This document shows, piece by piece, positions 29,850 through 42,240 of a stretch of 64,000 nucleotides of DNA (its first letter is position 1; the number at the start of each line of letters is the position of its first letter). The stretch lies in assembly GCA_019055375.1 (NCBI GenBank), contig JAHQIW010006393.1, positions 1 to 64,000 on the forward strand, in the 5' to 3' direction. This stretch comes from Parelaphostrongylus tenuis (Eukaryota; Nematoda; Chromadorea; Rhabditida; Metastrongylidae). The notes under the pieces are model-generated. The model was not told the DNA's origin and did no database searches. It saw nothing but the letters and a program-made list of their open reading frames with translations. A program made the position numbers and the translations under genes.

Positions 29850-32800
29850 ATGTGGTTATTTTTGTACTGGACTACTGTTTGTCTATTTTTCCTTATGGTA
29901 GTATTCTTACTGTATATTCCACTTCCACCTGAAATTGCTGATCGAAAAAAATTGCAGTTATTGGAGATTCTATTGCGAATCGGCTACGAGTATCCGGTAT
30001 ATGTAATATTGGACGAGAAGTTGACACTATGTTGTTGAAAGATATTATTTGGAAAATTGTATGAACGTCAAATTAAGGATCCTGTAAATTTAGGGTGATC
30101 TAATCGAATATTTATTCGGACCTCGGATTCGAAATCAATATATTCGACTTTTAATAGCTATTGGATACATTATTCCATGGCCATCTCCATCGTATATGAA
30201 GGTGAAAGTTCTATTTCCGGTAGCTCTTCAGAATGAAGCTACCTTCAGGCCTTGTTTATAATCGTTATTAACTAATGCGACAAATAAATGATTGATTGTC
30301 GGCAAAAAAAAACCATTGTTTCTCTTGTCTGTATGTTTTATGCTATTAAAATTTAGAATTTAAAGGATCTACGATTGACAACGATGTGAATTTACACAGT
30401 CGAACGTAATATCTACAGTCATTTCTAGTATTAAAAAATAGAATGTTTGTCATAATATCTTGCAGCTTCAATGATTTGCACGTAACATTTCTTTTCATTC
30501 TTCAATCTTTTTCTTCCACTGCCACGTTTTTCTTGATCGTTAAACTTTTCAGTCACTTTTTCAAAAATGTAATCTGCTTTCCTGGAGGATTTCACTGATG
30601 AATTCAATTTTATACTTGGTAATTCAATAATGGAATACTTTTTCATAAAATTTCCTAGTGTATTCGACCAACCAGTTCTAAGGGAGATGCACTTTTCAAT
30701 TTCACGAACTTCTATCCACGTTTTCGTCGTGACTTCTGACAAAACGCAAATTCGACAAAAAGTAGTGATAAGTACAATAGTTCCAAAATTCAATCGCTGC
30801 TATTTCTTTACTTTCCAATGACACACTGAGTAAAAACAGTGAATAATGACCATTAATAACAATACTTGTGCAATAATGTAGTTAATAATAACACTTGACA
30901 ATAGGTATATATATATATATATATATATATATGCATATATTTGTATATGTCTATATATACACATATATATATATATACAATTATTTAATAACTAGCTGAA
31001 GCGCTGTGATGAAGTTACAAACTCAGAAACGACCCCTTTCTTTACTTCTTCGACCCTATATCACTACAGTTGTCTGTGTTTTTTCGATTGTGTTCCAAGA
31101 GGGACCATTCCAAAGATTGTTCACAGAATTTCAATTAAAAATCAAGGGATATTTGTTTGATAATTTCGAGGAGTTATCGGTTGAGCACTTCTGTTGACTA
31201 CTTGTTTTTCAATGGATTCATGCAGATCAACTTTTGTGAAGAATCAAACCAGTTCGATAGCTTGATGAGTTATATTGTATTGATAAATTTACGATTTTAT
31301 TTCCGACAGTGGAATGAATTACGAGGTTCCTATAACTCAAAATGGTGAAAAAATCTCATGTGATTTGAAAAGGTGAAAACTGTCACAATCATTAAGGTAA
31401 GCAATCTTAAGCTTCGGCTTTATATTCGATAGTCGAACAAAAGTGGCTATTCTTGGTGAACATCGGTGTTAAGACGATAACTAGTTGTGGGTGGTGCGTA
31501 CAGAGATATAGCAGAATTAATTAATTTATAAGTCCTCATAAATCTCTTACATTGTTCCACTTCTCGTCATTAGTTTCGAACAGTGCAAAACACTTCTGCC
31601 TTAAGATCACTTGGTTAGTTTAGATCACTGATGAGTATATTGGTGGTACAAGAGTGAGAGTATATACGCCATGTGAAAAGCGAGGACGATCGGCATTAGT
31701 TTTTATTCACGGCGGTGGTTGGGCAACTATGAGAGCGGGTATAGCTTTTTTTCCCTACAGAAAAAGGAATTAGAGGCTTCAAAAGTGATATAGTCAATAT
31801 TGTTGAGTTAATTTAAGCATATTATGACGATTTAATGAGTATCTTCGTGCGAGTTCTTGGGGTGACTGTATTCTCGATCGATTACCGATTAGCTCCAGAA
31901 TATCCGTTTCCGTATCCAGTTGATGACTGTGAAGCTGTCGTGAGCGATTTGTATTACAGCAGGCTTGTTCTATACGAATTTCAATAAGAAAATTGATTGT
32001 TAAGAGCATAAATATTTGATTTTCACAAGAGAGCTGAACTAAAAAAAGTAATGAAATCATTGCTTCACAGTTGTGATTTCTCGACAGAACTATCTTGTTT
32101 CTCATTTAGCTGGGCGAGATTTGATATAGATCGTAATCAAATCTGCATTGCTGGTGATAGCGCTGGCGGAAACCTTGCTGCTGTTGTTGTGCAACGGCTT
32201 TCGAGAAGAGATGAGCATTTTATCAAGGTGATCTAATGAATATTTCTGGTACCGTAACGAAAAGGTCGACTGTAGTGTTGTGATTAATAGCAGTGACATT
32301 CATAAGTGTGACTATACTCGAAGTTGAAATTGATTTCATCTAGAATTCACTACTATCTATTGTTGGCCATTTTATAGATCCTTAATCTCACAACATACTA
32401 GGATCATTTCCGTTTTCCGGCAAGGGTTTTTTTGCGTAAGAAATTCCCAGGGACAAAGACTTTCCACTGGGCTGTTTGTAATCATTCAAAAGCTCAATTA
32501 TCGCGGAAATCAGAAATGTGAATTTTTTTCAGAAAGGCCGGTTGTTTTCCGTTATCCAGTGCTAATGAAGAGACGATCTCTTTCCCTGCACAAGAACTTT
32601 TCATCAGACTGCTAGTAATTATCCAAAAGCTCCTTGAAAAAGCCCTTCCATAACGCTGTAGTAGAAAGAAATCATTCGTGTTCTACACACCAATATCTCT
32701 CGCATGACAGAAGCACGTGGTGCATTAGCCAGAGATATGAGCTCTCGAATCATTACTAACACTCTTATGAAAAGATCTCGTTCAGCGAAGGGGATCATTT

Positions 32801-35255
32801 CTTCATTTGTCCCGGATAACCGAGAGATACCGAAAAGTTTTTTACAGCACTATAGCATTCAAAATGAAATTATGTTGCACACGCGTCGCGCTTATCGCGC
32901 TCTTATCTCACACGACTGAGCTCTTCCGTTAGGCTACCGTAACCATTTGATAGCGTAGGTTTTGGCGATTCCAGCACTGTTCCTGTTTCCTGAAAAGTCG
33001 TCCAACTGAGCTGTAGCAGGAAAAATGAGTTGGCCAGGGTGTGTGGTGGATGTGAATCAAAGTTGCGACCGATAGACCGCGCAGGCGCAATCCACTTTTG
33101 GTCTGAGATTTTTGTTGTTGAATTCAATTTAGGGTTTCTGTCCACTTTAGCGAAAACTCTAGATAAAACACAAAGCCCTGCTTAAGGACTTTTTTCCACG
33201 TTCATTTGCGCTTCGTTTAGGCTTAAGTAACAGGCTTATGCTTAGGCTTAAGATTACTATCGCGCCTATTTGACAATATATAATGAAAATGAAAAGATAA
33301 GCACTAGAGAGATATAACAAAGTTTTTTCTACAATTTCAGCACAAAAGAATACCTAAAATTGCCTACGAAATGGGGAGAAATTTTTCAAATAATCAACAA
33401 AAATCCTCGCGATAACTTGCCGCACGTGTGTAACATAACTTTATTTTAAATGCGACAGCGCAGTAAAAAAGCTTAGATCATTTCCGTTGTCAAACAGGAA
33501 TCTTTTGAAGCGATTTTTCTTCAGTAGACAAGGACTTTCCATAGAATCATTGAAATCATTGAAAACCGTTAATATTGGGGAATCAGAAATATACTTTGTC
33601 AGAAAAAAGCTTCTTTACTGCGCTGTAGCATTCAAAATAATGTTATGTGCATATGTCGCGCGTTATTGTAAGGATTTTCGCTAATTATTTGGAGACTTTC
33701 TTTCTATCTAGCAGAAATTCATAGGTTTTTCCATTGAATTGTTATACAAACTTTGTTTAATCGTTCTAGCGCTTTAGTTTTTCAATTTAATGAAATACTG
33801 TTGAATAAATGCAAAGCCTAAATCTGAGCAGCCTATGTCTAGGCTTGAAAAGGACATAACGTGTAAAGCAAATATTCAGACATCAGTGTCATAGAATTAT
33901 CTCAATTTTTTGCCAAAGCAGATTCTGAATTTAGCCACATGTAAATCTTTCCTGCGCGGCCTATCGATCACAAGTATCGATCTACAGCCACTACACATCC
34001 TTGCTGACTTATTATGCACGCTACAGTGCAGTAAAACGGTCTTTTCAAAAAACAAACACAGTGCTCAAATCGCCGTAACTTACGCTATGGAACGGTTATT
34101 AATAAATACTCCAGAGGAAGATCCGTTGTGAGAGATAAGAGCGCGATAAGCACGACGCGTGTGAACTATATTTCATTTTGAATACTTCAACGCAGTGAGG
34201 CTTTTCTAAAAAAACAATTTGTAAACTTCCCGAAATTTTAAAAATTACTAGCAATGTAATGAAAATTCTTCGTCTAGCAAAAGAAGTCCCATCAAAAAAA
34301 TCCTCGCCTGATGAAGAAAATGATCCAATATTACAATAAAATATTAGGAAATGACATCATTTCATGTTAAATAAAATTAAACATTTCAGTGTCAAGTGCT
34401 CATTTATCCAGTGATTCACGTATTTGGATTTCAGCTCCCTTCATACTTGGCCTATTACGAAAAGTTTGTGTTTTCTTCTGCTATTGACCGAGCATTGTCT
34501 AGTTCAATGAATATTCGGTATATTTAAGATACAATGGTACATCTTTACTGAATCCTCGCGCCATGGCTCGGTGGATTCTCCTTTATCTGGGATTACCTGC
34601 AAATAGGCGAAACGTAGAAAAACTAACAGCTAATCAACACATTTCCGAGTAAATGTTTTTTATAGGACTTCTATGCCTTTTTTTTACTCAAGAGAATTTT
34701 ATCTATCAATTTAGGAAACTGAAATCCTCCAAAGAAATTCTAACAATGATTGGTCATGCTGTAGAACATCCGATAAAAATCTCTGAAATCAAACACCAGC
34801 AAGTGTAATCAGGTTGGTGAAGTCAATTCACATTCGTTATGAACGTAACAGAGAAGAAAACTTCAAGAAACATTTTTTATACTTTCATAAGGAAGAGGAT
34901 ATTCTATTCGAAACGTTTTCAACAAAAGGAATCAATCCGGATGTTTCACCATTACTGGGTGTACGAAAGGATCTTCCACCCGCTTTGGTATTAACAGCGG
35001 AATACGATGTGTTAAGGTATTACAAAGTTATTGATACTAACAGTTTCTTCTGTACTGAGAAACTATGGTCGACGTCAAGTTTTTTGCAGAGACGAAGGAA
35101 TTCAATATGTGAAGAAATTGCAGGAAGAAGGTGTTCCATGTGAATGGAAACACTATAAATCAGCATTTCACGGAATATGTAATATGCCATATAGTTTAGT
35201 TAGAAGAGATATGTCCAGAGATATCTGTTGTTTTTTGAAGAAATTTATCCAATAA
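29850..35255 (+). CDS. Arylacetamide deacetylase-like serine hydrolase (alpha/beta hydrolase, HSL family), membrane anchored
   Basis: Predicted ER-membrane esterase/lipase hydrolysing acyl esters or amides. Exons: 29850-29996, 30094-30201, 31624-31738, 31818-31939, 32088-32227, 34390-34463, 34529-34648, 34715-34760 (or 34802), 34892-35016, 35090-35255. The N-terminus is a signal anchor (WTTVCLFFLMVVFLLYIPLP). Oxyanion motif HGGGW at about residue 114; DYRLAPEYPFP; nucleophile GDSAGGNLAAV; acid in LTAEYDVLRDEG; His in KSAFHGICNM. Total near 400 residues, usual for AADAC. Exon 5 contains a frame change: from 32088 one frame gives NYLVSHLAG, then the frame giving ARFDIDRNQICIAGDSAGG takes over at a GGG (see findings). 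All triad residues are present. The 2.2 kb intron 5 is full of foldback repeats. Family identity is confident; orthology is not. Confidence 0.88.
30433..30793 (-). CDS. Open frame antisense within a hydrolase intron, unidentified
   Basis: A 120-codon frame without ATG at its 5' end (first codon TTG; a CAATAGCAG-type acceptor lies just upstream). It starts with a hydrophobic run (TIVLITTFCRICVL) and becomes very basic (EKRGSGRKRLKNEKKC). Two cysteines remain after the hydrophobic part. No family is recognised. It could be a nested secreted-protein exon, or chance in AT-rich DNA. Confidence 0.25.
30904..30980. repeat. AT microsatellite
   Basis: Two TA-dinucleotide tracts (about 30906-30934 and 30963-30979) within the third position intron of the hydrolase gene, separated by ATATTTGTATATGTC. 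Confidence 0.85.
32380..34260. repeat. Dispersed foldback-type repeats filling hydrolase intron 5
   Basis: Several units of the GATAGC...CTGAAAAG...CTGTAGCA family in both orientations (about 32430-32530, 32930-33040, 33300-33480 reversed, 33480-33660, and a reversed segment near 33990-34220). TCTTATCTCACACG near 32900 and its near-complement GAGATAAGAGCGCGATAAGC near 34130 show a large-scale inverted layout. The open frames here (32704-32919, 33910-34131) follow the repeats and are not regarded as genes. Confidence 0.55.
32556..32820. repeat. Short foldback element (about 265 bp)
   Basis: Left end GTTATCCAGTGCTAATGAAG; right end on the opposite strand GTTATCCGGGACAAATGAAG, then AAATGATC. 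Inner parts (CTTTTCATC...AGTAATTATCC versus the reverse near CATTACTAACACTC) stay complementary. It is a compact version of the element at 13808-14600 and shows the family's terminal motif most clearly. Confidence 0.65.
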
Positions 35256-37485
35256 ATAAGAGTAAATAGATAGCTTAAAACAAAGAATATCCCGATTATT
35301 ATTTCTGACAGGTATTGCTGCATGTATGAGACTATTTAAAGTGCTAAAGTAAAGAAATGTGCTGTTTGAAGTACGAAGGTTACCGAAGTGTGATGTATTT
35401 GCTCAAATTTTAATTTATAGCACTGGAATCTTCACATTTGCTTGTTCATTGAATATATTTCCATCGTGTGATGTATAGACAGTTTCAGAATGCATATCAA
35501 CTCTTTCACTCCAGACGTGTACCGACGATCGTTTTCTTCCTCTATTCTCTTTCTCTTTTTTTTGCTAGATGGTCACGACAAGTTTTGCAATGAACATGTT
35601 GTGGTGAAGCTATACTGTGCGACAGAATAACTTTAAAATTGTATACGAATTAGATTTAGGATTTGTCGTAGGAAAGTAAACTCATTGAATCTGTTTACTA
35701 AGCATAAGAAACCTTTGAAAAATCCTCAGACTTTAATGTCAATTGCTAAAGCAACATTGATATCAACCAAAATTTTCATTGATTGTTCAGTAGATGTGGT
35801 CTGATTCAGGTGATGAATAGAATGATAGTTGTACAGCGGTTCTTAGAGTAGACGTGATGATAATAATTGTCGTATATGTAACAATTGAAGCACTCGAACC
35901 ACGGTAGTGGTGATTTTTTTCAGTACGCACAATATCCTGATTTTATTCCTTATTCAGCCAACCAAACCAATAATCCTTCCGTGGTCGGGAAGTTGATAGC
36001 CACTTGCTTGCGATCAACTCGCTTCCTTCAATAGGTGGCGCTTGGCTGAGATAACCATATGTGAACTCTATGATACGTGTAATCGAGATAGACCCAACTC
36101 TACCGCCATTCGACCAAAGTCGTCGTAGAAAGTAGAAAAATCCTCAATCGTCTGTCGAGCTCACGAGAGAAATTTGATTGCTTTCGTTAAGAATGTATGT
36201 GAGGTAAGAAGTCGAGTACTGTGATGTGATCCACATACCACGTTACCTTGATCCTTTCAAAATTAGTAGGATTCATGTTCATATGTACTTCGCAATCATC
36301 ATATTATAAATTTTCTAGAGGAATTTTCACCCAAAATATTTTCGATGTTCATATGAACATACACACATACAAACTTCTGTATAACCAGGCTACATGTAAA
36401 AGGAAGCTACAAATCAAACCGCCTCAGACGGCATGTTCGTGACTTTGTGCATTGATGTCAATACATATCACTAGCGACAAAAAATAGCCTGTCGAAAACT
36501 TGTTAACCTGCTTTTCGACTATTCATAGATTCACTCTTGTTTGTGTCTAACCTTTTTACTCCAATCTGGGAACAATCGACGAAACCAACACGACTAAATT
36601 CTTGACATAAAATCCTTTACTAAAAGAAATATGTGGAAAGCGGAGAGTTGGTAGTAAAGTACAAATATTTAACTTGTCAAATTTAAGCACGCAAACTTGA
36701 AAGTTTGTGCAAATACAACTAGGAGATCTACCGTTATTCGTTCATTTACGGGCATACATGAATTTTATATTTCTTGTGAAAAAATATTTATTCAGATTTG
36801 CCTCGTAGTAGAACTGAGCAAGAATTTGACTCTGGTAATGGGCTATTGTGAATCGTAGGAGATCAAGTAATAAATCTTTATTTGCTTCAATAAAGGCAAA
36901 TGATTAGTAAAAGTGAAATGTAAAGCCTCTGCCTAGATAGAGTGTTCGTTTTTTCCATCTCGTGCCGTTTAGCGCAAAAGAACCTACGAAAATATGCATT
37001 GTGATGAAATCCTGCACCTTATGTTACAGAAGGCACATTTTCAAACCAATCAAATCTCTTGTGAAACCTTCCGAAAACTGTCACTTAATAGATATGTAGA
37101 AAGTTAGACGCTGTGATAAAGCTTGTTCAATGCGCTTTGTTTCCGTTTCGCAGGTGTATGACAAAAAAAGTAAAAAGGAATACGGTGGTTAGAACGGTAT
37201 TATTACGGTGAACACGTACATTGGAAAGCAGATAATGACGGAAATTAGTTTGCTTCAAAGTACACAAGCTCTTATTCAAGAAACGTACGTGAGAATCTCC
37301 ATCTATAATTTCTAAAAGACAGTAATTTAAAATTAAGCGTATTAAGAGAAATCTCATTGATTCCAGTGTCAGTATCTTCTCAAATTTTCTCATTAAAATT
37401 GTTTACATATTGTGAACGATCTATCATTGCACAAAAGTACATTTAAAAGCAGAAGTTTAGAATAATTCCTGATCAAAAGATTTTC
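35256..37485. other. Intergenic region without recognised genes
   Basis: AT-rich spacer after the hydrolase stop. Short frames at 36248-36442 and 37127-37393 (minus) show no family resemblance or convincing splice context. No repeats of the named families were recognised. Confidence 0.5.
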
Positions 37486-37767
37486 CTATTGGGTTCGCGA
37501 TCGAAGGCTGCCCAAGGACGCAAATGGAGCAACATGATGCTGGAATGCAGGATTGTCCTCCCTTAACATTTCTCGACCTCCAGTTTCGTCACCACTTGTT
37601 TTTGAACACTTAACAGCTTTCGAGGTGGTTTTCACGTCACTTCTACGCTTCCTTCGTCGCTTCGCCATGGCAAACAACGGAAATTCATATGGTATGGGTG
37701 TTGTTGGTTTACAGCAGTCACCGATTGACGTCGCTCCACAGAAGCGAATTAGTGAAAGCTCGGGATC
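37486..37767 (-). CDS. Terminal exon of an unidentified minus-strand gene
   Basis: Not recognised. Following an AGCTTCAG acceptor, the minus strand is open for 93 codons to a TAG: DPELSLIRFCGATSIGDCC, then KPTTPIPYEFPLFAMAKRRR, a Lys/Arg/Ser/Thr-rich stretch with a basic KRRRKRRS cluster (possible nuclear signal), and a C-terminal PFASLGSLRSRTQ. The first 30 codons lie before the internal ATG, so the frame is longer than an ATG-initiated reading suggests. The opposite strand is also open (37553-37771) and includes LQQSPIDV, but lacks good exon borders. Upstream exons may be those at 38318-38411 and 42241-42460. Confidence 0.5.
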   Translation of the reverse strand, partial: DPELSLIRFCGATSIGDCCKPTTPIPYEFPLFAMAKRRRKRRSDVKTTSKAVKCSKTSGDETGGREMLREDNPAFQHHVAPFASLGSLRSRTQ

Positions 37768-38317
37768 CTGAAGCTTATTTTATGTTTAATCATTACAAGT
37801 CTAAATCATAATTTAGTAATCTATCACGCTTATCTAGCATAACAAAGATGTCTACGAAATGACGTGATGCAGCGGATTTTCATAGCTTTTTTTCATAAAC
37901 AAAACTTTGTTTCATCAAAAGTATATTGTTTTAGTAAAATTAATGGCTTGTCGTCATTTTATTGGCAAGTCTAATCAGCACAACAGGGGAATTCATATCT
38001 TGATAAACTGTTTGTGAGGCGTTCAGATCTCATCCACCACGGCGACCATTTTTGTTGACGTACTTTCTTTAGATAGTCGTTTTATTGCTTTGAGCATTCA
38101 CGTAATTTCCTTGTCTCTCTAGCTTCCGTGCGTTCGGGTTCCCGTGCAAATGTAAAAGGTAAATCTCTTCTACCTATTTTTCAACTCCAGTTCTTGCTCA
38201 GATGTTCCCAACATAAAATTCTCTTCACTGTGAAGGAGCGCCTTTGTCTCTGTGTATTCACACAATGATCAAGATAGAAAGTTGTTTGGTTTGAACATTT
38301 GGAATTACAATGCTCAC

Positions 38318-38411
38318 CTTTTCCGTTTATGTCATCCCATCTCACACAATACTCCAATACCGGATAAAAATTAGAAATCAACAAATTTATTTTTGGAGTT
38401 AGTACCAATCT
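38318..38411 (-). CDS. Candidate internal exon, minus strand
   Basis: Between a GCATGCAG acceptor and a perfect GTGAGC donor the frame reads RLVLTPKINLLISNFYPVLE, then YCVRWDDINGK (31 codons plus one base). The residue pattern is protein-like and the splice sites are good. The function is unknown. It may belong to the gene ending at 37486, although the phase into that exon does not fit directly and another exon would be needed between. Confidence 0.4.
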
Positions 38412-39523
38412 CTGCATGCGACGTTCCATTGTCGACGCAGAGGCATTTGCGTTCCTCTTTAATATTCGAGTTATCCAAGAGGCGCACCCTTATCAAAAGT
38501 AGTGCCATCACCTCCCTCGATACTACGCATTGAGAAGGCCTTCGGAGCCATGGATAAACCTCAGAAGAAATTTACGTTCTACGAGCCATCAAATGACTAA
38601 AGAAAGTCTAACTGAAAATCTGTGTCGTAAGGTGAAAGGCTAGTGAATGGCGTGTCCATACACACGTATGCGCACCATTCCAAACGAATGGACACATGCG
38701 CATAGAAATGCGCGCTCGTTCTCCTAAAAGAATTGTGTGCGTTTATTCAGCCAGCATATTTAATCTTCCCACCGCAGATTTTCGCGAATGGTAAAAGTTT
38801 ACGTCTAATTCTACTGCTACGTCTCGTAGCCCCTGACTATATAGCAATACCTCTTCCATCCAACTATATCGCTCTCGTTCTTGTTATTCCCCATTTCGTT
38901 TCTCTCCCGATCGAACTTTACTGCGATTCATACTAACCCGAAAGCGACGACGCCGCACCCGACGTTCAGGAAAGATATGCAGGGATAACCAACGACAAAG
39001 TTGATCAATATTCTTCTCAAGACTAGTTGCTATCACAGCGCCTGTAACACAAATTATACAGAAATCTAAACAGGATTTTATATATTTAATTTGAATGTGG
39101 TCTAAGTACAGTAATTTTCAAATCAGAATTTATTTCTGTACATTGATTTATAAGTGATTAGGCGTTCGGTGTTGAGCAATTTTTGACGGATGCGCCATGT
39201 AATCAACCTATAGCGTATCGTTCAATTGCGTTGTCGTATTGAATTATCTAGATTTGATAGTTAATAATCAGTGTAGACGTAGAGAAACGATTTCTCGGAA
39301 TCAACGTTTCTGTTGCTCAGCTCAGAAATTTGAAGAGGACTCAAAGGGTTTCTAAGATTTAAAAATGGCTGCAGTGGTCTATAATAACTCCAGCCACGTA
39401 TTTTACAGTGTAGATGTGAGAATGTATGCTTAACCTATACAATAAATTTTAGGAGCCCACTATAAAACCGAGTGAGCGTTTTTCATTAGACCAGATGATT
39501 AACTCAGAGGATGGTGGGTTTGG

Positions 39524-39754
39524 TTATACCGTGGTATCGCATCGAACTAACGAGTGCCTGTACGATGCAAGGCACTGGTTAACCACCGCGTGCACCGAGC
39601 CCTTCATATTTTTCGGGAAGAATTTTTTAATAGTAGTGTGAAAAGGTGTCGTAGGAAAGATGCAATGATTTTTCTTCCCACAACGCTGAACTTGAAAACG
39701 TTCATCATAATCTGATGTTGCACGTGCTTCGTCACCGTCACAATCTCCTATCAC
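39524..39754 (-). repeat. Possible tRNA-like repeat overlapped by an open frame
   Basis: The minus strand reads GTGCACGCGGTGGTTAACCA, then GGCACTCGTTAGTTCGATGC, which resembles an A box and B box pair. The 76-codon frame over it (ending CLASYRHSLVRCDTTV) has no recognisable family. A SINE head is more likely than an exon. Confidence 0.3.
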
Positions 39755-40377
39755 TAATCTTTAAGTGGATTTAGCACACCGACCACTCACCATCTGTTGA
39801 CCCATGCATGTGGGAATCGAATAACGTGAGTGTCTGTACTGCTCGTTCAAAAACAATCAAGACAGTTCTCTTGAAGGCGATAAGCAAGAAAAATAGTCGA
39901 GGATCTTCACTCAGTAACGGGCTGAATGGAAAGATAAACTTTGCTGATCAAAAACACCATACTGAAATTTGTTCAGAATATTTTTTTTGATTGATTGACT
40001 ACGACTCCATGATTCAGAGATCGTGAGATATTTCTGTATATCGAGATATATCGAGGAGGAGACACATTGTTGACTGAATAGAACACTTTCTATCTTATGC
40101 TATCCTTTTTAGAAGAGCTATCCTTTTGAACAAGCTAATTAAGCTTTCAGTTTAAGCTTAATAGCTTTAACCACATACCTTTTGATTACTGCACACATAT
40201 AAAACGGCAACTCTGTACGGAGTGGTCCTGATACTGAGCAAAAATCGACTTCCTAAATAAAGCGTAAGCTTACGATCACAACCAGAAAACGAAAAGAAAT
40301 TCATGGAAATACGGTCACCACGGACTGATTGGCACTTGGATTACTAACGTGTCGTACAGCAAAAAAGTTTATGTATT

Positions 40378-40774
40378 ATGAAAGAGCAAGTAGCGACCAC
40401 TGGGTCACGATCACGTTTATTATCACCATCCTCAATCATCCTATCGGGGGTGGTTCAGCCTCCCTCGCAAAACAACAAGTCTTCCCACTTCTCCGAGTTT
40501 GAAAATCTGGTACTGGGTTTTCTTCGCAATGCTCAATCAAATAAACGACGTGGAACGCTTGAACACGGCTACCATCATCGTTCGATGAAGAATCAACTAA
40601 AATTTAGTGACCTTCGCGTACGAAGGTCGGACTACTTTCAAAGTGAAACCTCTTTACTTGTGCACACTCAGCATATATTCCATACGTTCCTTCGCCTCGC
40701 AATCGTTTCATGGTGCTGTTCTGATTCAAGCATGTTGACGGGACAAGTCTCATACCTTGTAAAACTCGGAAGAC
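40378..40774 (+). CDS. Candidate first or internal exon, plus strand, unidentified
   Basis: A 132-codon frame from an ATG to a perfect GTGAGT donor. It opens with a Ser-rich segment (SRSRLLSPSSIILSG, SQNNKSSHFSEFENL) and continues with mixed, protein-like composition (LKFSDLRVRRSDYF, HTQHIFHTFLRLAIVSWCC). No family is recognised and no downstream partner exon was found. Confidence 0.35.
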
Positions 40775-41115
40775 GTGAGTAGAATTGATTGATTTTGGTT
40801 AGAAACACATTTGAAAAACATGTTGATGCTCTTAATAGCGGAAAATTACATCCATTTGAAATCCATTCTACAGATTGTCGTCCGTATCGTCTTACTATAT
40901 GACCGGAGAACCAACAGTTTCACTACCTATACGGAAACTCTCTGAGTTTCAAAGATGAGAGGGATTTTAAATCGCAAAGCTTCACACCTCCACATAGATT
41001 TTTTGTATACCGAGTGTTCTTCGCTCTAACGCTCTGTGACTGGTGTGCGGAGTTTCAGACGTGGTTCGAGTACCAGTTCACGTCGATGGTGCGCAACAGT
41101 GCGTTAGGAGATCTG

Positions 41116-41421
41116 TCAAGGCGAAGCGGTGCGTATGAACTGATTCGTCTTTTGATCATGGGTGGCTTCCTTAAAAGGCACTAGTGCGGGCCATGATGCT
41201 CTTCTTCTTCCACGGATTAGTCTCTTGTTCTCTACGCTCAATAGCATCTGACGTATTTTGACTCCATCAAGAAGCAGCTTGCAGCGTTTGGTCGGGTCTA
41301 GTTCTAACTGCCACTGCGGTATGTAAAAAATTTTATCGCAAACATCCTTTTCTGATGAGTTTGTTACGGTTTTTCTTTGAGCGATGACAGCAGCTCTTTT
41401 CCAGCTGATGGCTGAATTCAA
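41116..41421 (-). pseudogene. Probable RTE reverse-transcriptase fragment, minus strand
   Basis: The 101-codon minus frame includes RRRASWPALVPFKEATHDQ, which matches the thumb block of hookworm RTE elements (compare RRKRAAWGRF in the copy at 1679-3211). The remainder (KIFYIPQWQLELDPTKR) matches poorly and no FADD or other RT block is present. Most likely a short, decayed piece. Confidence 0.4.
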
Positions 41422-42240
41422 TCTTGGCGCGTGGGAGGATCAGATCCCGTACAAAATCCACGAACCACTTTCTAGTTGCAAGGATGTGCTCAATGTCCTC
41501 ATGTGTCGTATAGCGGTGTCACGCCATATCCAGCAGTGCATTTTTTTTCCGGAAAAACAAATTTCCACTGTAGAGACGTACTATAGACAAGAGTTGCGGC
41601 ATTCGCTCCAATTAGCCTTCTCTATTCTAACGTTGAAATGTTCGACAGAAAATTTCCCATGTGATGTAACATTGCCGAAAGCTCTAACTATGAAAAGCTC
41701 TTAATTGTATTCATCAAATGTGTCTGTCGCTGCTTATGAACTGATGACATTACAAAAGTTAATGCAATTAGCAAAGTAGTAAGTAATAAATAATTACTTA
41801 ATCCATAGTTGACAAGTCTCGTGTAGTGCAAAGGTGTTCAGCAATATACAAACGTTATTGGTCCAAACGCTTCCCGATCACACCATTATTCATTACAAAC
41901 ATCCTTTCGGAACAGGTAAATCGGTGCTAAGGTAACAGAAAACATTGAGTTGGTAAAATGATATACGGCAGAAAGCGATTATTAACGTCAAATATGCAAT
42001 CATTTATCACTGTGAAGTCCAGTAATTAATACATGGCACATCCCCAGGGACTTGGTCTACGCCAAATGCATCATTCTTTTGTTCTATGTTCGAAGTTAAG
42101 ACGGACTTCCGAATCAGGAAGCAATCTACCTCACACCATTACTCGCATGGTAAAACATTTTTGGGAATGACAGATCTGATAGATAAAGAAGAAAAAAAAT
42201 AGCACAATTCATTCTTACGCATAGAAGAACCCACCTTTAC

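Noticed and set aside
34464..34528. Hydrolase exon continuing past 34463
   Set aside because: Reading on gives FVFSSAIDRALSSSMNIR and then a stop; treating this 65 bp as an intron (GTTTGT to TTTAAG) joins YYEK to YNGTSLLNPRAM in phase, as the family requires.
41384..41704. 106-codon plus-strand frame
   Set aside because: It overlaps a minus-strand RTE-like fragment at its start, has no family resemblance and no good donor or acceptor.
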